A stretch of 64,000 nucleotides of DNA from Amycolatopsis pittospori (lineage in GTDB: Bacteria > Actinomycetota > Actinomycetes > Mycobacteriales > Pseudonocardiaceae): the NCBI RefSeq assembly GCF_013870525.1, contig NZ_JACBXD010000027.1, positions 1 through 64,000 on the forward strand, given 5' to 3'. Below the pieces are notes generated by a model. It ran no database searches. It was given only the letters and a program-made list of their open reading frames with translations, and was not told where the DNA came from. Shown here piece after piece: positions 32,652 through 41,020 of this stretch. Position 1 is the first letter of the stretch. Every line of letters begins with the position of its first letter. The translations under genes and the position numbers were made by a program.

Positions 32652-33686
32652 CTACCTGTCCTGACCCGAGCGCTTGGCCGGTGTTTCGCTGAGGAGCCCA
32701 CGTTCCAGCTTGCCGAGCCCGCGCGGCGACATCGTGTAGCCGGGGTTGAGTTTGCGGCCGAGGCGGTCGGCCTTCGGCCAACGGACGTCGGTGGCCCAGC
32801 CCGCCTTCTCGAACAACCAGATCAACCGCGCCGACATATCCAGCTGACCACGACCCACACCATGCCGGGCACCAGTCGGGTCAGCGTGATGAGAGTTGTG
32901 CCAGGACTCCCCCATCGACGCGATCGCCAACGGCCAGAAATTCGCGGACTTGTCGCGAGCGGCGAACGGACGATCACCGATCATGTGACACAACGAGTTC
33001 ACCGACCACGTCACATGATGCAGAAGCGCGACACGAACCAGACTCGCCCAGAAAAACGCGGTCACCGCACCCCACCACGACAACGTGATCACACCGCCGA
33101 GCACCGCGGGCGCCACCAACGTCACCACCGTGAGCAGCGGAAACAGCCGATCGATACGGACAAGATCACGGTCGGCGAGCAAGTCCGGAGCGAACCGCTG
33201 CGCGTTCGTCTTCTCACGGTCGAAGAGCCAGCCCATGTGGGCGTGCCAGAAACCACGGGCCAACGCGGCCGGACTGGTACCGAACCGCCACGGGGAATGC
33301 GGATCGCCATCACGGTCGGAGAACGCGTGGTGGCGGCGGTGGTCAGCCACCCAGCCGATCACCGGGCCCTGCATCGCCATACTCCCGGTGACCGCCAACG
33401 CGATCCGCAGGGCGCGGTTGGCCTTGAAGGAGCCGTGGGTGAAGTAACGATGGAAACCCACCGTCACACCGAGGCCGGTCAGGAAATAGAACCCGACGCC
33501 GATGGCGACGTCCACCCACCCCAGGCCCCAACCCCACGCGAACGGGACAGCGGCCGCCAACGCTAACAGCGGCACCACCGCGAAAAGCTTGACCAGCAGA
33601 TTCTCAGTGCGGGACTGCTCCCCGGACAACATCGGCTGGGATGCTCGATGCTCCTGTTTCCGGGGTTGTTCGAGTACTTGGGTCAT
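32652..33686 (-). CDS. Acyl-CoA/acyl-lipid desaturase (delta-9 type)
   Basis: A membrane di-iron desaturase of 344 residues that puts a double bond into long acyl chains. The three histidine boxes are HRYFTH (79-84), HRRHH (116-120) and HNSHH (263-267), with paired membrane helices between them. This is the stearoyl-CoA desaturase pattern. It lies 97 bases downstream of the cold-shock-type gene on the same strand, fitting a role in adjusting membrane fluidity at low temperature. Electron-transfer partners are not adjacent. Confidence 0.92.
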   Translation of the reverse strand: MTQVLEQPRKQEHRASQPMLSGEQSRTENLLVKLFAVVPLLALAAAVPFAWGWGLGWVDVAIGVGFYFLTGLGVTVGFHRYFTHGSFKANRALRIALAVTGSMAMQGPVIGWVADHRRHHAFSDRDGDPHSPWRFGTSPAALARGFWHAHMGWLFDREKTNAQRFAPDLLADRDLVRIDRLFPLLTVVTLVAPAVLGGVITLSWWGAVTAFFWASLVRVALLHHVTWSVNSLCHMIGDRPFAARDKSANFWPLAIASMGESWHNSHHADPTGARHGVGRGQLDMSARLIWLFEKAGWATDVRWPKADRLGRKLNPGYTMSPRGLGKLERGLLSETPAKRSGQDR

Positions 33687-33783
33687 GGGGATCGCTCTTT
33701 CCGTGGGCTTGGATGCAGACGCCTGGGGCTTGGGCGATCACAGGAGGGATACCCGCCGAGGACGGGCGGAAACGAGGTGGGGA

Positions 33784-33921
33784 TCAGACGGCGCGGACGT
33801 TGCTCGCCTGCGGGCCCTTCTGTCCTTGGGACAGCTCGAACTCGACGTGCTGGTTCTCCTCGATGCTACGGAAGCCGAAACCCTTTTCGGCGTTGAACCA
33901 TTTGACTGCGCCTTGAGTCAT
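33784..33921 (-). CDS. Internally deleted cold-shock protein (45 aa)
   Basis: Translation gives a 45-residue protein starting [17 protein letters not shown] and continuing [20 protein letters not shown] to a normal CspA C-terminus. Full-length actinobacterial CspA proteins have about 67 residues; here about 22 residues are missing in frame, including strand 3 with RNP2 (VFVHY), while RNP1 (KGFGF, 13-17) remains. The join falls where family members have GF twice (KGFGF and GFRS), consistent with deletion between short repeats. A TAAGGAAA ribosome site precedes the ATG, so it is probably translated. Whether it still folds or binds RNA is unknown. Confidence 0.8.
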   Translation of the reverse strand: MTQGAVKWFNAEKGFGFRSIEENQHVEFELSQGQKGPQASNVRAV

Positions 33922-33940
33922 GAAAATATTTCCTTACAGG

Positions 33941-34009
33941 TCTTTCTTCGCCGGAGCGGCGGTTGCCGGGTTCAGACGACTACTTCTCCGGCTTGCCCTG
34001 CAAGAAAGA
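33941..34009 (-). promoter_or_regulatory. Structured leader hairpin of the cold-shock gene
   Basis: tctttcttcgccggag (33941-33956) can pair with ctccggc (33986-33992) and, after a 9-base bulge, aagaaaga (34002-34009), a 15-bp stem. It sits just upstream of the ribosome site (33931-33938) of the cspA-like gene. Cold-shock mRNAs commonly have structured leaders; a thermosensing role is inference. Confidence 0.5.
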
Positions 34010-34126
34010 AGAGAGGCGCCCGCAACTACTTCCGCGCGAGCGTGCACTGAAAACACGAACACTCAAGACGTTCGGCCATCAGGTATAACGGCGGAGCCGA
34101 CGCGAATGTTCCCGGCCGCCGATTTT

Positions 34127-34624
34127 TCACCGGCCGGCGGCGCCGACGCCCTGTCCGCCTTCGGATTCCCATCGGGAAAGCGCGTTTTCCGGGACGGGCC
34201 GCGCGCCGAACTCGTCGAGAAGCGCCTCCGGGCCGGTCACGTTGTTCTGCCCGGCGGCCGCCACCAGCACCCGCTCGGCGGCCACCGGATCCGCCTCCGG
34301 CGGTACGACCAGGAGAGTGACGCGGTGCATGTTCCCGCCGGTCACGTGCACGATGTGAACGTTCTGCGAGTCGATTCCCTCCAGTTTGACCAACCGGCCC
34401 TGGGAGATCAGTTCGCGGACCGTGACTCCCCAGCCGGCCGGGGAGAACGCCACGCGCCACACCGGGCCGATCCAGTCGTTGAGCGCCGTGGCGAGTTCGG
34501 GTACCTCGGTCGCCAGGTCGCGGGACCGGGGCCACCAGGCACCGTCGACGAACCCGCTTTCCGAGTTACGGGGCTTGAGCCTCAGCCTGTCCGTGGCGTC
34601 AGGGGTGAGGGAGTCGGTGAGCAT
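34127..34624 (-). CDS. DUF5994 family protein
   Basis: A 165-residue cytoplasmic protein matching the actinobacterial DUF5994 family, of unknown function. The signature RLRLKPRNSESGFVDGAWWP is close to the N-terminus, followed by PVWRVAFSPAGWGV and the beta-rich RVTLLVVPPEADPVAAERVL. ATG 34624 follows GGAG; an in-frame ATG at 34723 would add a stretch with no family similarity. Family members often lie among stress and ANTAR genes, as here. Confidence 0.8.
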   Translation of the reverse strand: MLTDSLTPDATDRLRLKPRNSESGFVDGAWWPRSRDLATEVPELATALNDWIGPVWRVAFSPAGWGVTVRELISQGRLVKLEGIDSQNVHIVHVTGGNMHRVTLLVVPPEADPVAAERVLVAAAGQNNVTGPEALLDEFGARPVPENALSRWESEGGQGVGAAGR

Positions 34625-34702
34625 GTTCGGCTCCGGTCTCCGGCCGGGAAGGCCGGCGTCGATGAAAACCCGAAGGTGACATCGGTCGTTCTCCGACGTG
34701 CG

Positions 34703-34719
34703 AAATACTCTCGGTATTT
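34703..34719. promoter_or_regulatory. Small dyad in the DUF5994 / RaiA-like promoter region
   Basis: aaatac (34703-34708) and gtattt (34714-34719) flank tctcg. AT-rich relative to its surroundings and located between two divergent starts (34624 and 34885), so it may be part of a promoter or operator. Confidence 0.3.
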
Positions 34720-34884
34720 TCATGGTACAGAGATAGTCATGTTTCCACGCGCCGATAATTCACCGATGCGGCGATTCGGCACGCGCACACGGCGTACAGT
34801 GGGCCGTATCCCGTCGCCCGCGCGAGACGACGAGACACTGTCCACTGAGGACTGTCTATTCACGCCCAACGGGAAGAAGCCGAC

Positions 34885-35271
34885 ATGACCGCCGATCGGC
34901 GAGATCTGAGCCTGATCGTCGAACGGCTCCGTCTCGGCGCGGGGTTCTCCGCCGCCGAACACGACTGGGTCGCCGAACGACTGGCCGCGCTCGGTTCCCG
35001 GCTGCGTTCCTTCAACGAGGGCCAGGTCGATCTCGAAATCAGCGTGAAGGACCGGAACGGCACGGGGCAGCAGCTCACCCTCGAATGCCGGATCCATCGC
35101 CTTCCCGGCGTACACCTGGTGGCCGGCTCTTCGGCCTCGGATCTGCCGGTCGCGCTCAACGAGGTGCGTACCGACATGATCCGCCAGGTGGACCACGCGA
35201 AGACCCGCACCGAACCGCGGCACAACCGCGCGTTGCGGCAGGTCCCGACCCCGCCCGCTTCAGGTGTGTGA
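34885..35271 (+). CDS. HPF/RaiA-like ribosome-associated protein
   Basis: A 128-residue protein with the beta-alpha-beta fold region of the ribosome hibernation factors: VDLEISVKDRNGTGQQLTLE, LPGVHLVAGSS and a helix ALNEVRTDMIRQVDHAKTRT that carries basic residues. It lacks the long C-terminal dimerisation domain of long HPF. A role on stressed ribosomes is inferred from the family. Its 3' end overlaps the convergent GAF-ANTAR gene by 12 bases. Confidence 0.7.
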   Translation: MTADRRDLSLIVERLRLGAGFSAAEHDWVAERLAALGSRLRSFNEGQVDLEISVKDRNGTGQQLTLECRIHRLPGVHLVAGSSASDLPVALNEVRTDMIRQVDHAKTRTEPRHNRALRQVPTPPASGV

Positions 35272-36063
35272 CCGCGAGGCGTAGGCGAGGATCGCGTTGA
35301 TGTCCGCGGTGCCGGCGGCGACGTCACGGGAAAGGTCCGCCAGACGCAGGTTGTGGCCGCGGGCATACCCGCGCAAGGCGGAGAAGGCGTTCTCCATGTC
35401 CGGATCGTGGCTGCGCGCCGAGAGGACACCCTTCGCCTGTTCGATGATCACCCGGCTGTTCAGCGCGGACTGCAGTTGTTCGGCGAGGACCTCGCTGCGG
35501 GTGATGGCGCGCTGCTGCAGAAGCCCGATGGTGGCGACGTCGGCGAGCGCCTGACTGAGCGCGGTGCGCTCAGGGTCTTCCTGGACCGGCTCGGTGTGGA
35601 GCAGGTTGAGACTGCCGATGACCATCCGGCGCAACCGCATCGGGACCGCCTCCGCGGAGAGGAATCCGGCGGCGACCGCCGCCTCCGCGAACCGGGGCCA
35701 CCTCGCGGTGTCCTGGCGCAGATCGGTGCTGCGCACCGGGGCGCCGCCGCGAAGGCAGTCGATGCACGGTCCGTCCTCGGTCCGCACCGCCAAGGTTTCC
35801 AGCAGCCCCGCCCGTTCGGATGAGGCCGCGGCCATCCGGAGATGGCCTTGGGAATCGGCCAGTACGACCCCGGCGGCGGCGGCGTCCATCAGCCGCACGC
35901 ACTGTTCGACCAGGGTGCGCAGGAAATCCGCGACGTCGAATTCGTCCACGAGGGTGTCCGCGAGCTCGACGAAGGTGCGCGAGAGCAGGCGTTCCCGCCC
36001 CGCCGCGTCCGGCAGACCGTCGAGCGTGATCGGGGGCAGGGGTTCCTGCGGTTTTCCAGTCAT
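35260..36063 (-). CDS. GAF-ANTAR RNA-binding regulator
   Basis: A 267-residue sensor protein: GAF domain (about 25-180, with the typical EDGPCIDCLRGG and WPRFAEAAVAAGF motifs) and a C-terminal ANTAR domain (about 190-255, SALNSRVIIEQAKGVLSARS). ANTAR domains bind paired RNA hairpins and prevent termination; mycobacterial homologues act in stress and lipid metabolism. It starts 4 bases after the stop of the preceding ANTAR gene, with GAGG in the junction, so both are in one operon. Confidence 0.9.
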   Translation of the reverse strand: MTGKPQEPLPPITLDGLPDAAGRERLLSRTFVELADTLVDEFDVADFLRTLVEQCVRLMDAAAAGVVLADSQGHLRMAAASSERAGLLETLAVRTEDGPCIDCLRGGAPVRSTDLRQDTARWPRFAEAAVAAGFLSAEAVPMRLRRMVIGSLNLLHTEPVQEDPERTALSQALADVATIGLLQQRAITRSEVLAEQLQSALNSRVIIEQAKGVLSARSHDPDMENAFSALRGYARGHNLRLADLSRDVAAGTADINAILAYASRSHT

Positions 36064-36067
36064 GACC

Positions 36068-36766
36068 TCACTCTTCCCTCTCGAAAATCAGTTCGTGTCC
36101 GACGATCCTCCTGCCCACCTCGTTGAGGGGCAGGTGATGGGCGTAGGCGTAGGCGCGGATGCGGATGAGAGCCTCTTGAATGCTCACTTCGAGTTGCACG
36201 GTCACGATGCCGGTGGCCTGATGCACCGCGCTGTGCAGTTCGCCTTGCCCCAGCAGTTTCGCGCCCTGCGCCGCATCGGCATCGTCCAGCAACACCACCG
36301 TGCCCGCCTCCGCCAAGGCGAACGCTCCGGAGAGCCGTGCCGTGTCCAGCGGACCCGGCGTGGTGCGGTAGAGATCCAGCACGCCCAGTCGCGCGGCCCC
36401 GACCTGTAACGGGAACGAGAACACCGCCGCCACACCGAATCCGGCGGCACCCGGGGCGTAGGCGGGCCACCGGTGATGCTCGACGTCGAGATCCGGCACC
36501 AGCACCGCCCCGCCCGAAACGAACGCGTCCACACTCGGTCCTTCGCCGACGGTCAGCTGGAGATCCTCCAGCCGCACTCCCACCTCCCCGGTGGCGTGCA
36601 ACAGAACCTGGGTGCCGTCGGACAAGGGGCCCGCCATCACGCTCATCCCCGCCCCGGAGACGACCAGTTCGGTGACGCACAGCTCGCAGATGCGCCGGAC
36701 CAGGGCGAGACCTCCGTCGGAATCACCGAGAAGGTCGAGGAGCCGGTCGATTCCGTTGTCCACCAT
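36068..36766 (-). CDS. GAF-ANTAR RNA-binding regulator
   Basis: A 232-residue relative of the neighbouring gene: GAF domain (about 15-160, VGEGPSVDAFVSGGAV and RWPAYAPGAAGFGV) and ANTAR domain (about 170-228, SAVHQATGIVTVQLEVSIQE). Sequence differs enough that they are not recent duplicates. It is preceded after 39 bases by the desaturase gene and followed by the other ANTAR gene, so the sensor pair is cotranscribed with membrane-lipid functions. Start ATG 36766 with GAGG. Confidence 0.88.
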   Translation of the reverse strand: MVDNGIDRLLDLLGDSDGGLALVRRICELCVTELVVSGAGMSVMAGPLSDGTQVLLHATGEVGVRLEDLQLTVGEGPSVDAFVSGGAVLVPDLDVEHHRWPAYAPGAAGFGVAAVFSFPLQVGAARLGVLDLYRTTPGPLDTARLSGAFALAEAGTVVLLDDADAAQGAKLLGQGELHSAVHQATGIVTVQLEVSIQEALIRIRAYAYAHHLPLNEVGRRIVGHELIFEREE

Positions 36767-36805
36767 GGCGGTGCCTCGTTGCCTTTCCTGGTCGGCGAGA
36801 CGGGC

Positions 36806-37861
36806 TCAAGGAAAAGCCAGCCGGACGATCTTGCGGATGACCGAGCCGAGCTGCTTCGACAGGGAACCGGTGTTGTAGGGCAGATCGTGCTTCTCGCAGA
36901 TCTCCCGCACCTCGGCGGCGATCTGCGGGTAGCGGCGGGACGGGATGTCCGGGAACAGGTGGTGCTCGATCTGGTGGCTGAGATTTCCGGACAGCAGATG
37001 GAACAGCGGGCTACCGGTGATGTTCGCGGAGCCGACCATCTGGCGCACGTACCACTGTCCCTTGCTCTCGTTTTCGCTCTCCTCTTCGGTGAACACCTCG
37101 GCTCCGTCGGGAAAGTGGCCGCAGAAGATGATCGAGAAGGCCCAGAGATTGCGGATCAGGTTCGCGCTGACGTTCGCCGCCAGGGTCAGCGGCAGCAGCG
37201 GACCGGTCAGCAGCGGATAGGCCACGTAGTCCTTGCCCGCTTGACGTCGGACCTTGCGCAGCATCGGGCCGAGCAGCGGCCGGACGTCCTTCCACGACCG
37301 CTGTCCCTGCACGATCCGGTCCGCCTCGAGATCGTGGAGCATGATCCCGTATTCGAAGAACAGCGCCTGCGCCGCGGCGTAGAGCGGGTTCCCGAGATAG
37401 TACGGATGCCATTTCTGGTCCTCGGTGATCCGGAGGATGCCGTAGCCGACGTCTCGGTCCTTGTCGAGGATGTTGGTGTAGGTGTGATGCATGAAATTGT
37501 GCGAACGGCGCCACTGCTCACTCGGGCAGACCATGTCCCATTCGAAGGTCCGCGAATTCAGCGTCGGGTCCTTCATCCAGTCGTACTGACCGTGCAGGAC
37601 GTTGTGCCCGATCTCCATGTTGTCCAGGATCTTCGACAACGCCAGTGCGCCCACACCGGCGAACCACGCCGGCGGGAACCAGCCCGCGAACAGCAGCACC
37701 CGGCCCGAAATCTCGCTGAGCCGTTGCACCGCGACGACCTGGCGGATGTAATCGGCGTCGCCCGCGCCGAGATCGGCCACGATTCTCTGGCGTAGCGAAT
37801 CCAGTTCCTTGCCGATCTGGTCCATCCGGCTCCGGTCGAGTTCCTGTGCGGTCGTGGTCAT
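36806..37861 (-). CDS. Fatty acid desaturase (DesA3/linoleoyl-CoA type)
   Basis: A 351-residue membrane di-iron desaturase. Histidine boxes are HNVLHGQ, HNFMHHTYTN and HQIEHHLFP, the last with the Q/H pattern of front-end and DesA3-like enzymes; it therefore belongs to a different branch from the desaturase at 32652. Two hydrophobic hairpins separate the boxes. ATG 37861 follows AAGGAG and overlaps the stop of the AI-2E gene by 4 bases (ATGA). The much longer open frame upstream is not coding. Confidence 0.92.
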   Translation of the reverse strand: MTTTAQELDRSRMDQIGKELDSLRQRIVADLGAGDADYIRQVVAVQRLSEISGRVLLFAGWFPPAWFAGVGALALSKILDNMEIGHNVLHGQYDWMKDPTLNSRTFEWDMVCPSEQWRRSHNFMHHTYTNILDKDRDVGYGILRITEDQKWHPYYLGNPLYAAAQALFFEYGIMLHDLEADRIVQGQRSWKDVRPLLGPMLRKVRRQAGKDYVAYPLLTGPLLPLTLAANVSANLIRNLWAFSIIFCGHFPDGAEVFTEEESENESKGQWYVRQMVGSANITGSPLFHLLSGNLSHQIEHHLFPDIPSRRYPQIAAEVREICEKHDLPYNTGSLSKQLGSVIRKIVRLAFP

Positions 37862-39045
37862 GGACGATCTCCTTGTGGTAGTTCGGTTTCCCGGTCGAGG
37901 CCGGGTTCGGGCGGACCGGACTCCGCGGGTCTGCTCGCGTGGACGTCGGCCGGGTCGACGTGTTCGTCGGCCTCGCTGCGCAAGGACCGGATGCCGGAGT
38001 TGAGCACCGCCAGGAGCGGCACCGCCAGCAGTGCCCCGGCGATACCGCCGACGACCAGGCCGGTCGCGATGGCGAGCACCACCGCGAGCGGGTGGAGCTT
38101 CACCGCCCGGCCGAGCAGGAATGGTTGCAGCAGATGGCTTTCCAGTTGCTGGACGACGAGGACGACGCCGAGCAGGATCAGTGCCGGGACGAGCCCGTTG
38201 GCGACCAGCGCGATCAGGACCGCGACCGTACCCACCACCACCGAGCCGATGATCGGCACGAACGCGCCGAGGAACACCAGCGCGGACAGGGGGATGGCCA
38301 GCGGGACACCCAGAACGGCCATACCGATTCCGATGCCGACCGCGTCCACCGTGGCCACCGCGATCGTCGCGCGTACATAGCTGACGAGCGCGGCCAGGCT
38401 CCGCCTTCCGGCGACGTCGGCCCGGGTCCGTGTCGCGGCAGGCACCGCACGCAGCAGGAACGCCCAGATCCCTGGTCCGTCCGCGAGCAGGAAGATCAGG
38501 ACGAACAACACGAGCAGCACCTGGGCCAGCACCTCGCCGACGGTCGCCGCCGTGCTCAGCGCACCGGAGGTCAGTCCGGTCCGGGAATTGGTCAGCGTGG
38601 TCACCAGCTCGTCGGCCGAATCGCGCAGTTGCGCGGCACTGAGGTGGAGCGGTCCGGTGGTGAGCCAGTTCGCCACGGCGTCGACGCTCGTCGTGAGCTG
38701 GGCCCGCAACGCCGGGAGCCCGTTGATGAAGGTGAGCACCACGAAGGTCAGCAGGCCGCCGAGCACCGCCAGCCCGCCGACCAGCACCATCGCGACGGCG
38801 AGACCGTGGGGAACGCGATGACGGACGAGGAAACCCACCGCGGGAGCCAGCATCGCGGCGAGCAGCAACGCGATCGACACCGGCACGACCACCGCGGCGA
38901 GATAGGCGGCGACCACGCCGAGCACGTAGAGGATCGCGCCGATGACGAGCAGTCGCCAGCTCCAAGCCGCGGTCACCCGCACCAGGCGCGGAACCACTCG
39001 CCGGACGTCGTCGTGACCGTTCGGCGCATGCCGGGGTCCGGCCAT
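37858..39045 (-). CDS. AI-2E family transporter (TqsA/PerM type)
   Basis: A 395-residue polytopic membrane protein with about eight membrane helices in the PerM/TqsA pattern: two N-terminal pairs, a soluble segment (about 120-190) and a C-terminal bundle with the conserved LVFLGAFVPIIGSVVVGTVA. Family members include exporters of AI-2 and Na/Li-proton antiporters; the substrate here is unknown. The acidic tail is extra. ATG 39045 has GAGAGG upstream. It is the first gene of a four-gene operon: transporter, desaturase, two GAF-ANTAR regulators. Confidence 0.88.
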   Translation of the reverse strand: MAGPRHAPNGHDDVRRVVPRLVRVTAAWSWRLLVIGAILYVLGVVAAYLAAVVVPVSIALLLAAMLAPAVGFLVRHRVPHGLAVAMVLVGGLAVLGGLLTFVVLTFINGLPALRAQLTTSVDAVANWLTTGPLHLSAAQLRDSADELVTTLTNSRTGLTSGALSTAATVGEVLAQVLLVLFVLIFLLADGPGIWAFLLRAVPAATRTRADVAGRRSLAALVSYVRATIAVATVDAVGIGIGMAVLGVPLAIPLSALVFLGAFVPIIGSVVVGTVAVLIALVANGLVPALILLGVVLVVQQLESHLLQPFLLGRAVKLHPLAVVLAIATGLVVGGIAGALLAVPLLAVLNSGIRSLRSEADEHVDPADVHASRPAESGPPEPGLDRETELPQGDRP

Positions 39046-39378
39046 GGTTTGAGCCTCTCGCCGCGGATGGCTCGCCGGCTCGTTCGTGTCGTCGTCGCGA
39101 CACACTGAACGTGCGCCGCCGAGGTCCGGGGCGGTCCTTCAGCGTGACGAACGAATCCGAGTCACGCGTGAAGGGCAACGAAGTGCTGTTTTCGAGGATA
39201 GTCCTGTATTCACGGCCCGGCTGTCCGGTGGCGACGTGCACCACAGTCGCGAAGGAGTGAAAGCGCCGGGTCAGGGGGTGCCCAGGGCGTAGTCTCGGAC
39301 GACCGGGCACATCTCGTGTGCCCACGTCCCGGGCCCCCGGACGGCGCCACACCACGGCTGCCCCACCGAGAGGTTCCC
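39046..39378. other. Divergent intergenic region with a 7-bp inverted repeat
   Basis: A 333-base space between the starts of the AI-2E gene (minus) and the DUF4386 gene (plus). No conserved protein is encoded. gggcaca (39305-39311) and tgtgccc (39317-39323) form a perfect inverted repeat around tctcg, 56 bases before the DUF4386 start, an operator candidate. Confidence 0.5.
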
Positions 39379-40080
39379 ATGGACTCGCTCAGGAAGACCG
39401 CGGTCGTCGCGGGCACGTTCTACCTGCTCACCTTCGTCTCGATCCCGATTCTCGCGCTCTACGGACCGGTTCGGGACCGGAACTACGTCACGGGCCCCGG
39501 TCCGGACACCGCCGTCTTCGTCGGCGGGTTGCTGGAATCGATCGTGGCCGTCGCCTGCATCGGCACGGCCGTCGCGCTGTACCCGGTGGTGAAACTGCAG
39601 CACGAGGGGGTCGCGCTGGGGTTCGTCGGCGCCCGGGTCCTCGAAGCCGCGGCCATCGGCGTGGGCGTTTCCGCTCTCCTGTCGGTCGTGACCTTGCGAC
39701 GCGCCGGCGCCGGGTCGGACGGGGTGGTCGCCGGGCAGGCGCTGGTCGCCCTCTACGACCAGGCGTTCCTGCTCGGGCAAAGCCTCGTACCCGCTTTGAA
39801 CGCCGTGTTGCTGGGCTATCTCCTGTACAAGTCGCGTTTGGTGCCGCGGGTGCTCCCCGTGCTGGGATTCGTCGGGGCTCCCCTGCTCGTCGCGTCCACG
39901 GTCGCGACCGCGGTCGGCCTCAAGGACATGGGCTCCGCCTGGTCGGCGCTCGGCGCGCTCCCGATCGCCCTGTGGGAGTTCTCCCTCGGTGTCTGGCTGA
40001 TCGTCAAAGGTTTCAAGCCCTCACCCCTGACCTCGACGACGAACGCGGTCCCCGGCGCACCGGAGACCGCGTTCCGCTGA
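39379..40080 (+). CDS. DUF4386 membrane protein
   Basis: A 233-residue integral membrane protein with six to seven hydrophobic segments, matching DUF4386: RKTAVVAGTFYLLTFVSIP at the start, LLESIVAVACIGTAVALYPV, and VLLGYLLYKSRLVPRVLPVL. The family has no known function and is common in actinomycetes and bacilli. The tail of about 20 residues is hydrophilic. ATG 39379 follows GAGAGG. Confidence 0.88.
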   Translation: MDSLRKTAVVAGTFYLLTFVSIPILALYGPVRDRNYVTGPGPDTAVFVGGLLESIVAVACIGTAVALYPVVKLQHEGVALGFVGARVLEAAAIGVGVSALLSVVTLRRAGAGSDGVVAGQALVALYDQAFLLGQSLVPALNAVLLGYLLYKSRLVPRVLPVLGFVGAPLLVASTVATAVGLKDMGSAWSALGALPIALWEFSLGVWLIVKGFKPSPLTSTTNAVPGAPETAFR

Positions 40081-40098
40081 TCCGTCAGCCCGGTCCGA

Positions 40099-40497
40099 TC
40101 ACACGTCGTACTCGTAGAGGTAGGCGTTCACGCTGTTGCCGCTGTTGTACTGCGAGGTGAATCCCTTCCGGTTCCCCTTCGGGCAGGCCGCCGGGCTGAA
40201 GTAGGTGTTGCCGTTCGGCCAGATCGCCTTCACCTTCGCGCACTGCCCGTCCGCCGCGGTGTCCTCCACCCAGCCGCTGATCCGGACCCGCCCACCGGAG
40301 CACTGCACCTCCCAGTACGCCTTCGCCCCGGACGTGCTCGGGGAAAAGGTCTGCCCGCAGGTGCCGAGTGTGGTGATGGGACCATCCGACGCCGCGGGCG
40401 CGGCCGACGCGCCCGGTGCCATGGCGACGAGGACGGCGCTCGCCGCCGCCACCGTGGAACCGATGACCGCGCTGCGAATCGTGCGAGTAACAGCCAT
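40099..40497 (-). CDS. Small secreted protein with four cysteines
   Basis: A 132-residue exported protein. The signal peptide ends after ASA (residue 32). The mature part of about 100 residues has Cys47, Cys66, Cys86 and Cys105, aromatic and Gly/Asn-rich, consistent with a small disulfide-bonded beta domain (AYWEVQCSGGRVRISGWVED). I do not recognise the family. ATG 40497 is preceded by GGGAGG. It is convergent with DUF4386, 18 bases apart. Confidence 0.8.
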   Translation of the reverse strand: MAVTRTIRSAVIGSTVAAASAVLVAMAPGASAAPAASDGPITTLGTCGQTFSPSTSGAKAYWEVQCSGGRVRISGWVEDTAADGQCAKVKAIWPNGNTYFSPAACPKGNRKGFTSQYNSGNSVNAYLYEYDV

Positions 40498-40607
40498 GGT
40501 GCGAACCTCCCAGTCAGGACGGCCGACTTGCCGACCGTAGGAGGAATTGTTGTCAGACAAGGAAGTTTGTGAAACTGGCTTCGCCGCCATGGCGATTCCG
40601 CCAGCCG

Positions 40608-40859
40608 TCAACCGCCGTGGCGATCCCGCCCGATGACGTCCTGGGCGAGTCCCACCTTGGTGGCGGCGACCGCCGCGCCGACCCGCGACGCGACCCCCAG
40701 TTTGAGCAGGATACGGCTGACGTGTGCCCGGACCGTCCGTTCGCCGATGCCGAGCTCGCGGGCGATTTCCCGGTCCGTTTTGTCCCCCGTGATCAGCGCC
40801 AGTACCTCGGTTTCCCGATCGCTGAGCGCCGCGATGCATTCTCCCAGTTGTGCACGCAT
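40608..40859 (-). CDS. Stand-alone LuxR helix-turn-helix protein
   Basis: An 83-residue protein made almost only of a LuxR/NarL DNA-binding domain: ALSDRETEVLALITGDKTDR, then IARELGIGERTVRAHVSRIL and KLGVASRVGAAVAATK. No receiver, PAS or ATPase domain precedes it and the upstream DNA does not encode one. Such orphan domains (GerE-like) can act as small activators. It may instead be the remnant of a response regulator. Start ATG 40859. Confidence 0.75.
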   Translation of the reverse strand: MRAQLGECIAALSDRETEVLALITGDKTDREIARELGIGERTVRAHVSRILLKLGVASRVGAAVAATKVGLAQDVIGRDRHGG

Positions 40860-41020
40860 GTCCGCTGCCCCTCGTCTCCGCGGCGGCCCGGGCGATACAG
40901 CCGGGGCCTGCGTCCCACCCCCTGTCTACCAAGTTCCCGCCTCCGGGATACCGCCTTTAGGGCAGTTCGTGAAAGTTCTTCGTTGTCCCGAACGGTTTCC
41001 GAACCGGGATCGGACGGAAA

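Noticed and set aside
36806-39355. Very long minus-strand open frame (849 codons) covering the desaturase and the AI-2E transporter
   Set aside because: Only the last 351 codons match a protein family (desaturase, with its own ribosome site at 37861). The rest is Arg/Gly-rich and antiphase to the transporter, typical of GC-rich shadow frames.
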